The notes under the pieces are model-generated. The model was not told where the DNA came from. It did not search any database and saw nothing but the letters and a program-made list of their open reading frames with translations. Source: Schleiferia thermophila (lineage in GTDB: Bacteria; Bacteroidota; Bacteroidia; Flavobacteriales; Schleiferiaceae). Taken from it: a DNA stretch of 64,000 nt. A program made the translations under genes and the position numbers. This document shows, one piece after another, positions 1 to 8,064 of the stretch; the first letter of the stretch is position 1, and the number at the start of each line of letters is the position of its first letter. The stretch lies in contig NZ_QPJS01000002.1 in assembly GCF_003337435.1 (NCBI RefSeq), positions 62,001 through 126,000 of the forward strand, written 5' to 3'.

Positions 1-9
1 CATACCGTT

Positions 10-561
10 ATGAATCAACTTATCAACAAGGATATACATACCGAATTCAAGGACATCATTAATCTTCATTATAAAAAATTTTACAAACATGCCTGTATTC
101 AGGTTGGAGATAAAGAATCGGCTAAAGACATAGTCCAAGAGACATTTTTATCTGCATACAAAAGTCTGTCTACATTCAAAGGAAAATCCTCCATGGAAAC
201 CTGGATCTTTGGCATTTTAAATCACAAAATATCGATGTATTTTAGAGAAAAAAATATTGAAAAGAAAATGATTCAGGAAAACTTAGAAGAAAAGTTGTTT
301 AAGAGAGGTGGGCAATGGAAAGAAGAATGGATCAGTTCAAACAGCGAAGAGGCAATTATAAATTTTTTAAAATTCTGTATTAACAAACTGAAAGACCAAA
401 GTAAACAAGTACTCCTGTTGAGATTCTATCAAAACAAAAAGACAGAAGAAATTTGTACGATCTGTAATATAACCAAAGATAATTTATGGCAGATATTGCA
501 TAGAAGTAAATTACAATTAAAAGTTTGCATTCAATCAAAATTAAAAGTTACAAATGATTAA
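10..561 (+). CDS. ECF-type RNA polymerase sigma factor
   Basis: A 183-residue sigma-70 family protein of the extracytoplasmic-function class. Region 2 is visible in the first 80 residues (DIVQETFLSAYKSL, then a TWIFGILNHK motif) and region 4 as a helix-turn-helix near residues 125-170 (LLRFYQNKKTEEIC... ILHRSKLQLK). It should direct transcription of its own operon in response to a signal relayed by the next gene. The stop overlaps the start of the anti-sigma gene by 8 bases. The ATG lies 10 bases from the window edge, so an upstream start or an upstream operon gene cannot be excluded. The family call is firm; the inducing signal is unknown, though a metal or oxidant would fit the MNIO genes downstream. 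Confidence 0.9.
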   Translation: MNQLINKDIHTEFKDIINLHYKKFYKHACIQVGDKESAKDIVQETFLSAYKSLSTFKGKSSMETWIFGILNHKISMYFREKNIEKKMIQENLEEKLFKRGGQWKEEWISSNSEEAIINFLKFCINKLKDQSKQVLLLRFYQNKKTEEICTICNITKDNLWQILHRSKLQLKVCIQSKLKVTND

Positions 562-793
562 CTGCCGAAAATATACCCGATACTTACATAAATCTGAGAT
601 TCAGGAACTCGAATGGTACGAGAAAATGCTTAGCAATTATCATATAATGATTTGCAAATCATGTAAAATATATACTAAGGAAAACTCCTTAATAAATGAA
701 TATATCAAACATCAAATTGAAAAACATCTAAATATAGATGAACAGGATATTATTATGCAAAAACAAGAACTGTTAAAAAAATTAAAACTATGA
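554..793 (+). CDS. Small zinc-type (ZAS) anti-sigma factor, putative
   Basis: A 79-residue protein without a membrane segment. It contains H-x3-C-x2-C (HIMICKSC, residues about 30-37), the signature of zinc-binding anti-sigma domains, with an early Cys at residue 4 as a possible fourth ligand. It overlaps the sigma gene by 8 bases and the next gene by 4 (ATGA), so the three are probably translationally coupled. In the ZAS family the zinc site holds the sigma factor and can respond to redox or metal changes; that this protein does so is inferred from motif and position. It is too short to judge further, and a structural zinc protein is the main alternative. Confidence 0.6.
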   Translation: MINCRKYTRYLHKSEIQELEWYEKMLSNYHIMICKSCKIYTKENSLINEYIKHQIEKHLNIDEQDIIMQKQELLKKLKL

Positions 794-1623
794 TCGGTGT
801 CGGTTATAGAAAAGACTTTGCAGAAGAATGGGAAAATAATCCTGATTCATTAAGTGTTGATTTCATAGAAGTAGCCCCAGAAAACTGGATGAATGTAGGT
901 GGGTATTGGAAAAAATTATTTGATAAAAAATTACAGGACTATCCTTTATTCACTCATGGCCTTTCCTTGTCCATCGGAAGTCCAGATGAACTTGATTTTA
1001 AGTTTTTAAAAGATCTGAAAACATTTTTAGATAGTAATAACGTAGTAATTTATTCAGAACATTTAAGTTTTTCAAAATGCGACAACGCTCACTTATATGA
1101 CCTTTTACCTGTTCCATTTACTGAAGATGCAGTAAAACATGTAGTCAAGAAAGTAAAAAGTGTTCAAGATATACTTGAACGCCCGCTTGTGTTAGAAATA
1201 GTAAGTTATTATTCGCCTTTAGCAGCGGAAATGAAAGAAATTGATTTCGTAAACGCAATAGTACAAGAAAGTGATTGTCAACTACTACTCGATGTAAATA
1301 ACATATATGTCAATAGTTTTAATCATGGTTTTAATCCTGTAGAATTTATCACCTTACTTCCCAGAGATAAAATTGCATATATTCACATGGCAGGGCATTT
1401 ACAAGTAGATGATAACTTAATTATAGACACACATAGTGAACCAATCATCAATCCGGTATATCGCCTTTTTGAATTTTCGCTTAAATGGTTACAAAAGCCT
1501 ATTCCGGTGTTGTTGGAGCGAGATTTTAATATTCCTGATTTGAAAGAAATTCAATCTGAAATCAATGAATTAAAACGCCTGTACAATAAATCCTTACAAA
1601 AAGAAAAGGAACATGTATCTTAA
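790..1623 (+). CDS. DUF692 / MNIO-family multinuclear iron oxidase (BufB-like)
   Basis: A 277-residue TIM-barrel enzyme of the DUF692 family, now called multinuclear non-heme iron dependent oxidative enzymes (MNIO). Conserved metal-site motifs are present in the usual order: HGLSLSIGS, YSEHLSFS, LEIVSYY, LLLDVNNIYVN, IHMAGH, DTHSEP and LLERD. Known members modify cysteines of ribosomally made peptides into oxazolone/thioamide or thiooxazole groups, often giving copper-binding products. The DUF2063 protein directly downstream is the usual substrate-recruiting partner. No DUF2282-like precursor with a signal peptide and Cys motif is seen between positions 1 and 2696, so the substrate gene is probably upstream of the window or unlinked. 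Confidence 0.88.
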   Translation: MIGVGYRKDFAEEWENNPDSLSVDFIEVAPENWMNVGGYWKKLFDKKLQDYPLFTHGLSLSIGSPDELDFKFLKDLKTFLDSNNVVIYSEHLSFSKCDNAHLYDLLPVPFTEDAVKHVVKKVKSVQDILERPLVLEIVSYYSPLAAEMKEIDFVNAIVQESDCQLLLDVNNIYVNSFNHGFNPVEFITLLPRDKIAYIHMAGHLQVDDNLIIDTHSEPIINPVYRLFEFSLKWLQKPIPVLLERDFNIPDLKEIQSEINELKRLYNKSLQKEKEHVS

Positions 1624-2362
1624 GGAAAAAACAAAAAGACAGCAATCCTTATTGGCACAATTTACAAGAACTGGTGATCAAACCATAATAACCCATTTAG
1701 ATGGTATTAAAGTGCAGGGTATACGCTATTACAGAGAATTAATTTTTAATATTATTTATGACGGGATCAGTAATGCATATCCTATTACCACAAATTTTTT
1801 AAGTGAAAGGGTGATGATGAATCTTACACATCAATTTTTTTCTCACTTTAAATGTCAGACACCTCAGGTATGGGCAATGCCCAAAGAATTTATGGATTAT
1901 ATCATACAAAATCAAACCAAGTTATGCTTGAAATATCCGTTTTTATCTGATTTACTTTTATTCGAATGGGCTGAAATAGAAATGTTTATGATGCCTGACC
2001 AACCTTTTCCAAACTTTTCAGAAAAAGGGAACATTGCAACAGATAAGGTGGTATTAAATCCTGAAATACAAGTTTTATATTTTCAATATCCAGTACATAT
2101 ACTTCATCCCCGAAAAATTAAAAAGAAACATAAGGGTGAATACTTCTTATTGGCTTATAGACATCCTGAAAGTAAACAAGTAATTTTTACTGAATTAAAT
2201 CGATTTGCCTACCTAATTATAGAAGCTCTTCATCAAAGACCATTAAGCATTGAAGAGCTGCTGAAAAAATTTTTCAATTCCTATTCAGAAAACGAAGAAG
2301 CGATTGTGCATTTTATCAAGCAAGCGTATGAGAATAAAATAATACTTGGATTTGCTAAGTGA
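1613..2362 (+). CDS. DUF2063 family protein (BufC-like partner of MNIO)
   Basis: A 249-residue protein. Its N-terminal half resembles the DUF2063 'putative DNA-binding' domain: a helical segment with RYYRELIFNIIYDGISNAYP (the usual Y-R-x-N/E...AYP pattern), followed by a winged-helix-like C-terminal part (LNRFAYLIIEAL... IEELLKKFF). In characterised MNIO systems this partner delivers the precursor peptide to the enzyme rather than binding DNA. The start overlaps the end of the MNIO gene by 11 bases. It ends the operon; the next gene is on the other strand after a 334-base gap. Confidence 0.75.
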   Translation: MYLKEKTKRQQSLLAQFTRTGDQTIITHLDGIKVQGIRYYRELIFNIIYDGISNAYPITTNFLSERVMMNLTHQFFSHFKCQTPQVWAMPKEFMDYIIQNQTKLCLKYPFLSDLLLFEWAEIEMFMMPDQPFPNFSEKGNIATDKVVLNPEIQVLYFQYPVHILHPRKIKKKHKGEYFLLAYRHPESKQVIFTELNRFAYLIIEALHQRPLSIEELLKKFFNSYSENEEAIVHFIKQAYENKIILGFAK

Positions 2363-2696
2363 TTTCTGTTAATTTTTTATAAATAAATAACATCAAGAAG
2401 CTTTAAATCAAAAAAACATATTTAAAAATATCTCCCAATTTTTTAGAGGTATAGCTTGGCATCGTTACACTGTTTGAATTATTTTTTAATATCCAGGGTT
2501 ATGTTATTACTTAAAGAGTTTTTGTTTTTGTGCAATTAATATTTTCAACATGAATTTCATTAAAACAAAGCAATTATGTTTTATCTATATTGGAATATGG
2601 AAAATCTTCAAAAATTCAAGGCAAATAGAATGAAGAGCTTTGAAGTAATGAAAAAATAAATACTGAAAATTACATTGCCTAAAGGTTTAGTCCTTA
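2363..2696. other. Convergent intergenic stretch, no gene recognised
   Basis: This is 334 bases of AT-rich DNA between two genes that end towards each other. The longest ATG-initiated frame noticed is about 27 codons, without features of a RiPP precursor such as a signal peptide or Cys core. No convincing terminator hairpin or RNA gene was seen. Confidence 0.5.
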
Positions 2697-3713
2697 TCAG
2701 GTGAACTTTCTAGAAAGCTTTTCGATCACTTTAGCAGCAGGTTTGCCTTCGTAAAGAATTTTATACACTGCATTGGCAATAGGCATTTTTACATCGTATG
2801 CTTTTTTGATGTTCCTGATCAGCTCAGTAGCATAGTAGCCTTCAGCTACCATGCGCATTTCAAGCATGGCTGCCTGGACCGAGTAACCCTTTCCTACCAT
2901 GGTTCCGAGGGTCCGGTTACGGCTAAACTGGGAGTACGCCGTAACCAGTAAATCGCCCATGTAGGCTGAGCCTGCTATATCGCGTTTTATCGGATGAACA
3001 GCTTTTATAAATCGCTTCATTTCTCTGAGTGCATTGCTCACTAATACAGCTTGAAAATTGTCGCCGTAGCCCAAACCATGACAAATGCCTGCAGCTATGG
3101 AATATATGTTTTTTAGTACGGCTGCATATTCGGTACCGTAAATGTCGTCGCTGATCTGTATGCGCATGTACCTGCAGCTCAAATGGGACCCCAGCACATA
3201 GGCATGCTCCATATCGATGCTGGCTAATGTCAGATAGCTGAGTCGTTCTAAGGCAACTTCTTCAGCGTGGCACGGGCCGGCTATTACGCCTATATTGTCA
3301 AGCGGTATGTTCAAGACAGCATTGAGATACTCACCTACGATCATATTGACTCCCGGCACAATGCCTTTGATGGATGAAAAGATGATTTTTTCCGAAATGT
3401 CTACCGTTATCTTTTCCATAGCATCGCGCAGGAAGGCTGAAGGAATTACAAGTATGATGATATCAGCCAGTTCACAAATCTCATCAATGTTTTGGCTGAT
3501 GTGGATGTTTTCGGTATTGAGCTCTGCATTACTTAAGTAGCGGGGATTATGTCCATATTTTTGGATGTGTTCTATGACCTCCTGATTGCGCATCCACCAG
3601 AAAACGGTTTCATTGTTCTCGCTTAGAACTTTTACTAAAGCTGTAGCCATACTGCCCCCACCCAGTACAGCTATTTTTTTGTTTTCAACGTTATAAAATT
3701 CCGATAAAACCAA
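2697..3713 (-). CDS. gpsA: NAD(P)H-dependent glycerol-3-phosphate dehydrogenase
   Basis: A 338-residue enzyme that reduces dihydroxyacetone phosphate to sn-glycerol-3-phosphate for phospholipid synthesis. The N-terminal Rossmann motif VLGGGSMATAL (about residues 15-25), the middle segment VIAGPCHAEEV and the catalytic-lysine region YAAVLKNIYSIAAG are all typical of the family, and the length is normal. The start is a TTG: an in-frame stop lies six codons upstream and the first ATG falls inside the nucleotide-binding loop. It is encoded alone, 90 bases downstream of trhO on the same strand. Confidence 0.95.
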   Translation of the reverse strand: MVLSEFYNVENKKIAVLGGGSMATALVKVLSENNETVFWWMRNQEVIEHIQKYGHNPRYLSNAELNTENIHISQNIDEICELADIIILVIPSAFLRDAMEKITVDISEKIIFSSIKGIVPGVNMIVGEYLNAVLNIPLDNIGVIAGPCHAEEVALERLSYLTLASIDMEHAYVLGSHLSCRYMRIQISDDIYGTEYAAVLKNIYSIAAGICHGLGYGDNFQAVLVSNALREMKRFIKAVHPIKRDIAGSAYMGDLLVTAYSQFSRNRTLGTMVGKGYSVQAAMLEMRMVAEGYYATELIRNIKKAYDVKMPIANAVYKILYEGKPAAKVIEKLSRKFT

Positions 3714-3803
3714 CCTGGAAAATTAAATGGCGTGGGCAAAAGTATGTATTCCCGCCTAATGGAGAATTCAGGCTTTAGACGTTATGAGATTTTTGATTTC
3801 GGA

Positions 3804-4874
3804 TTAGGAACACTCTGGTTTCCAACGCCGGTATCGCATAAAGGTCTTTTTTTGTTTTACCTGTTGCAGAATTTTCTTTTGTTCTTCTGTAGGTAGGTGC
3901 AGGACCTTTTGGCATTCTTTCGAGCAAGTCCCTTCGAACCGAGCTGCGCATTCATCGCACTGGATAAACAAAATATTGCAAGCCTTATTGGCACAATTTC
4001 GATGCGTGTCACAAGGTTTACCGCATTGATGGCAATGGGCAATGACCTCCTCACTCACTTGCTCCCCCAAACGATTGTCGAATACAAAATTTTTACCTCG
4101 AAATTTATTTTCAAGATTTTCCTGTTTTACTTGTCTATAGTAGTCGATAATGCCTCCATGAAGCTGATGGACATGTTTAAATCCATGGTGTTTTAAATAG
4201 GCGGAGGCTTTTTCGCAACGTATTCCTCCCGTACAGTAAAGCAATACAGGTGCATCCTCATTGCCTTTCAGCAGATTTAGCACCTCGGGTAGCTCTTCAC
4301 GAAAGGTTTCGGCCTTTGGCAAAATAGCACCTTCAAAATGCCCTATTTCACTTTCGTAAAAATTGCGCATGTCTACAATTTTCACATTGGGTAGGGTCAT
4401 CATCTGGTTCCATTCGCTGGCAGATAAATGCTTTCCGACGTTGGTTACATCAAAGGCATTGTCGTCCAGGCCGTCCGCTACAATTTTCGGTCTTACCTTT
4501 ACAGTAAGTTTAATGAAGGACTTATTGTCATCTTGGATGGCTGTTTTAATGGGCACGTTTTCAAACTCTGGAATGGAGTACAGCTCTTTTTTGAAAGTAT
4601 CAAAGTGATGTTCGGGTACATTCATTTGTGCATTGATGCCTTCTCGTGCCACGTAAATTCTGCCAAGGCAGTTGAGCCGGCTCCACATGGAAAACAAACG
4701 ATCGCGCAGGGAATTAGGGTCATCGATGAGCACATATTTATAAAAAGACAAGGTTATTCGCCTGAAATTTTCATTTTCAAGTTTTTTGAGCAGTTCTTCT
4801 CTGCTGAGCCTATTGACCAATCTCGCTTTTTTGTGCGCGTTTGGATCCATAGTTCTTAACAACATCGGTTTCAT
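3804..4874 (-). CDS. trhO: tRNA uridine(34) hydroxylase (rhodanese-related)
   Basis: A 356-residue protein of the YceA/TrhO family, which makes 5-hydroxyuridine at the wobble position of tRNA using oxygen. It has the N-terminal acylphosphatase-like domain, a rhodanese domain with the active loop YCTGGIRCEKAS (C214 and C220) and a Cys-rich C-terminal part (CHQCGKPCD, then CANKAC, CDEC, CSKEC) of the zinc-ribbon kind seen in this family. The full family length is present. A second ATG lies three codons after the chosen start, and either could be used. Confidence 0.93.
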   Translation of the reverse strand: MKPMLLRTMDPNAHKKARLVNRLSREELLKKLENENFRRITLSFYKYVLIDDPNSLRDRLFSMWSRLNCLGRIYVAREGINAQMNVPEHHFDTFKKELYSIPEFENVPIKTAIQDDNKSFIKLTVKVRPKIVADGLDDNAFDVTNVGKHLSASEWNQMMTLPNVKIVDMRNFYESEIGHFEGAILPKAETFREELPEVLNLLKGNEDAPVLLYCTGGIRCEKASAYLKHHGFKHVHQLHGGIIDYYRQVKQENLENKFRGKNFVFDNRLGEQVSEEVIAHCHQCGKPCDTHRNCANKACNILFIQCDECAARFEGTCSKECQKVLHLPTEEQKKILQQVKQKKTFMRYRRWKPECS

Positions 4875-4948
4875 CGGGCAAAAATATAGCAGTCAGCAGG
4901 CAAAAAAATATGACCACCACAGTCAATGAATGCTTTGCAAAAGCTTCT

Positions 4949-6466
4949 TTACATCTTTGAGCTCTTTTGTATAGATGCACTCAGAACATCTCGAACACAG
5001 AGGTCCTGAATCCACTGAGCATAGAAATCTATAGCCCTCAGAAAATCTGAAATGCTTACCCGCTCATTGATGCCATGTATTCTGGACAAATCATCTGGCT
5101 TGAGCAGAATGGGATTAAACCGATAGACATGTGTACAAACCTGGTAAAAATGCCTCGAATCTGTAGCACCGAGTACCAAATAAGGGGAAACAACTGCCTC
5201 CGGAAATGTGGTCTTAATCACAGAAACCAATTGTCTGAAGATGTGATCACTGTGCGGAGATGATGGACTTCCGGGAGTGTAAGGAGCATCTGGGTGCATT
5301 CTAACAGTGACTCTTGGATCGTTAATAATTTTAATTACTCTCTTGATTACTGAACTGTCTGTATGACCAGGGAGCAGTCTAAAGTTATACACTGCTTTTG
5401 CAACATTAGGAATCACATTGTCTTTTACGCCTGCAGCTACTACAGTAGGTACTTGAGTAGTGCGCATCATGGCTGCGCCTTGGGGGGTTTTTGAGAATGA
5501 GTTGAATATCAATTTTTTAAAAAGCCATTTGTTGGCAAAAGCCATCCTGGCTGGAAAGTCCATGTATGGGCCTGCACACTCCAGAAAGCCTTCGACGGGT
5601 TTGGACAATTCAAACGGGAATGGGTTTTCGTTGAGCCGATGCATGGCACGTGACAAGATGCTCAAAGTGTTGTCCGGGCCTGGCATCGAGGAGTGCCCTC
5701 CAGAGCCTTTAACCAGCAGTTCCAGGCTTAAATACCCTTTTTCGGCAGTGCCGATCAGTGCCGTGGGGGCCATAAGGCCGGGCACAAGACCGAGCCCCAT
5801 TGTCCCACCCTCATCGAGAATGATAGCTGGTTCAATTCTTTTTTGGCTGAGCTTTTCGACTACTTTCACGGCTCCATCATTGCCGCCGATTTCTTCGTCA
5901 TGGCCTATGGAAATGAGCAATGTTCGCTTCGGCTCAATGCCATATGACAGTAAGTTTTCAACGGCTTCGAGGATAGCAATGCAGGGAGTTTTGTTGTCTA
6001 TAGCTCCTCGGCCGTAAATGTACCCATCGGATATCCGGCCAGAGAAGGGAGCTTCTTCCCATTGATCAAGTGTGGCAGATTCTACCGGCACCACATCGTA
6101 ATGGCCCATCAGCATGGCCGGAGCCAGAGTGGTATCCCTTCCCCTCCAGGTGATCAGCAAGGTGTAGTCGTTTACGGTATCTATCTGAAGTTTTGAAAAA
6201 ACATTCGGAAAACTGTGAAAAAGAAATTGAAGAAATCCATCATAAGCTTCAAGATCCATCATCTCACGCTTGTGGCTGATGGTCGGATATGTGAGTGCCT
6301 GGCTGAGTTTTCTTACAGCATTCGATTCGTCAATTTTCCAATTGATTGGCTCTTCAGAGGGTTTTACATCAGCTAAAGGAGAAGTGAAGGTAAACGTTTT
6401 CCAGAGCACAAGTGCAGCTGATCCGGCAATCGCGGCTAAAAGTATTTTTACGGCCTTTTTTATCAT
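4949..6466 (-). CDS. M20 family metallopeptidase, membrane-anchored (PM20D1-like)
   Basis: A 505-residue zinc peptidase with an N-terminal membrane anchor or signal (residues about 5-25). Metal-site motifs in order are GHYDVVPV, GRGAIDNK and GHDEEIGG, with a C-terminal histidine in DSRHFYQV; a lid/dimerisation domain lies between about residues 245 and 375. Length and arrangement resemble the carboxypeptidase S / PM20D1 branch, which cleaves or forms N-acyl amino acids or short peptides; the exact substrate cannot be read. The next gene of the pair, ElyC-like, lies 3 bases upstream on the same strand, so they are co-transcribed. Confidence 0.88.
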   Translation of the reverse strand: MIKKAVKILLAAIAGSAALVLWKTFTFTSPLADVKPSEEPINWKIDESNAVRKLSQALTYPTISHKREMMDLEAYDGFLQFLFHSFPNVFSKLQIDTVNDYTLLITWRGRDTTLAPAMLMGHYDVVPVESATLDQWEEAPFSGRISDGYIYGRGAIDNKTPCIAILEAVENLLSYGIEPKRTLLISIGHDEEIGGNDGAVKVVEKLSQKRIEPAIILDEGGTMGLGLVPGLMAPTALIGTAEKGYLSLELLVKGSGGHSSMPGPDNTLSILSRAMHRLNENPFPFELSKPVEGFLECAGPYMDFPARMAFANKWLFKKLIFNSFSKTPQGAAMMRTTQVPTVVAAGVKDNVIPNVAKAVYNFRLLPGHTDSSVIKRVIKIINDPRVTVRMHPDAPYTPGSPSSPHSDHIFRQLVSVIKTTFPEAVVSPYLVLGATDSRHFYQVCTHVYRFNPILLKPDDLSRIHGINERVSISDFLRAIDFYAQWIQDLCVRDVLSASIQKSSKM

Positions 6467-6469
6467 ATC

Positions 6470-7204
6470 CTAAAATGTTAAAATCAGTCCCAGGTATTCG
6501 TGTAGTGCTGTCTCGGATATTTTCAGATTTTCTACGGAAGGCAGTATGTCTGAGATCCAGAATTTCGCCGGTTTCAGTTTATAGTCAGTAGGGGCAGGTA
6601 TAACCTCTATTCCTTGATTTTTAAAGTTTTTTACGGCACGTGGCATATGCGAAGCGCTTGTGACGATTACTACCGGGCGCGACTTTCCAAACTGCAGTTT
6701 AAAGACTTCGGCTTCCTGTTTGGTATCGCGGGAGTCGTATTGGATTTTTATTCTCTCGGACGGAAATAGCTTTTTGGCAAATATAGCCCCTAATTCACCC
6801 ACGTCACAAGTGCCCCGCCAGCTCGTTCCGCTGAAGACCAATTCCGTATTCGGATACATTTGCCCGATCCTGACACCTTCCAGTACACGGCGTAGCGCAC
6901 TTTCGCTTAAGCGCTCTGCATCCGAATGGCCACTGGCACTGCAGCCCCCTCCCAGCACCACTACATAAGCATTTCGGTCTTCCTCCGCTAATTCAGCTAT
7001 GGGATCATACTGGCTTTCGAGAGGCTTCATCAGAAGCCAGGCTCCCGGACGAGTACTGAAAAGCCAAAAAGCAATGACCACACCCAACAGTAGTTTCCGG
7101 ATTGCAGAATTTCCTTTCAGATTCAGCAGACTCAGTACCAACAAAACAATGCCCAAAAGCGGTGTGAGCATTAGAAAGGCTTTAAGTAGCTTTTTAAACA
7201 CCAT
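6470..7204 (-). CDS. YdcF/ElyC-family (DUF218) membrane protein
   Basis: A 244-residue protein with two N-terminal hydrophobic helices (residues about 8-50) followed by a DUF218 domain: YVVVLGGGCSASG, AERLSESALRRVLEGV and the SASHMPRAVKNF motif near the end. In enterobacteria the relatives ElyC and SanA influence envelope integrity and peptidoglycan or lipid-carrier metabolism; whether this one does is unproven. It is transcribed just ahead of the M20 peptidase gene with 3 bases between them. The start lies 91 bases from the divergent deacetylase gene. Confidence 0.85.
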   Translation of the reverse strand: MVFKKLLKAFLMLTPLLGIVLLVLSLLNLKGNSAIRKLLLGVVIAFWLFSTRPGAWLLMKPLESQYDPIAELAEEDRNAYVVVLGGGCSASGHSDAERLSESALRRVLEGVRIGQMYPNTELVFSGTSWRGTCDVGELGAIFAKKLFPSERIKIQYDSRDTKQEAEVFKLQFGKSRPVVIVTSASHMPRAVKNFKNQGIEVIPAPTDYKLKPAKFWISDILPSVENLKISETALHEYLGLILTF

Positions 7205-7295
7205 CGTCCGATAGTTTTTTTAAATCCTTTGACAAACGTATGTATTTTTCGCAATTTTAGAATCCGTTTAAACCATAAAAATTTGCCATTTGGAA

Positions 7296-7916
7296 ATGAG
7301 AATCAGAAAAATGCCGGCAATATTTTCCAAACTCTATCCTGGAGCCTGGTGTACATTGCCTGCTAAGGAGACCAAAACAGTTTACATCACTTTCGACGAC
7401 GGACCACATCCGCAAATTACACCCTTCGTATGTGAATTGTTGGCGCAGTACAATGCTGCTGCCACATTTTTTCTCATAGGAAACAACATGTGTAAGCACC
7501 CGGATTTCACCACCGAATGGTATTCAGACAGAGGACATTCCGTAGGAAATCACACCTATCATCACCTCAATGGTTTTTTTACCGAAAATCAAATCTATTT
7601 CGACGACATTAAGCAATGTGACCTCCTCGTCCGGTCCAGGTTATTCCGACCACCATATGGCCGAATAAAATTTTCTCAATTCAGATACCTGTCGCGCAGG
7701 TATCAGATTGTGCTGTGGGATTTGGTCACCTACGACTGGGATCCCACCTTATCACCCCAATCCATATGCAGTCACATCCGTTCCAATGTTCAAAATGGCT
7801 CGATCATCGTATTTCACGATTCAGAAAAAGCATGGAACAATATGAGCAAGTCGCTGCCTGAAATCTTAAAGTTTCTAAATCAGGAAGGTTGGAATATGGC
7901 TAAACTGGTAGTTTAA
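7296..7916 (+). CDS. Polysaccharide deacetylase (NodB domain)
   Basis: A 206-residue protein that is almost entirely a NodB homology domain. Motif 1 is VYITFDDGPHP (catalytic Asp plus metal Asp), motif 2 GHSVGNHTYHH (metal His pair), motif 3 FRPPYGRI, and the C-terminal motifs are LWDLVTYDWD and IVFHDSEKA. Such enzymes remove N- or O-acetyl groups from peptidoglycan, chitin-like or capsular sugars. The ATG was chosen at 7296; a TTG two codons earlier is possible. No signal peptide is evident, which is unusual for an envelope-acting deacetylase but common in short Bacteroidota members. Confidence 0.92.
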   Translation: MRIRKMPAIFSKLYPGAWCTLPAKETKTVYITFDDGPHPQITPFVCELLAQYNAAATFFLIGNNMCKHPDFTTEWYSDRGHSVGNHTYHHLNGFFTENQIYFDDIKQCDLLVRSRLFRPPYGRIKFSQFRYLSRRYQIVLWDLVTYDWDPTLSPQSICSHIRSNVQNGSIIVFHDSEKAWNNMSKSLPEILKFLNQEGWNMAKLVV

Positions 7917-8064
7917 AGCGGCCGGGTTTTTTCTATCCAGTTTGTTTCATAGAAAACATCTTTATTACTCCGAAGTAAAATTGTCAACTTTGAACCTTCC
8001 GAGAAATTTTTACTAAAATGTTAAAAGATTGCTATTAGATTTACGGCTGTAATTCCTGACCTCA

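Noticed and set aside
2547-2630. Short frame of about 27 codons after the MNIO operon as a possible precursor peptide
   Set aside because: No signal peptide, a single Cys and no start context; does not resemble DUF2282 or other precursors.
5460-6017. 185-codon frame opposite the M20 peptidase
   Set aside because: Antisense to clear catalytic motifs of the peptidase; no features of its own.
7918-7929. GCGGCCGGG next to the deacetylase stop, resembling the repeat's stem
   Set aside because: About 12 bases of similarity only, with no flanking match; could be chance.
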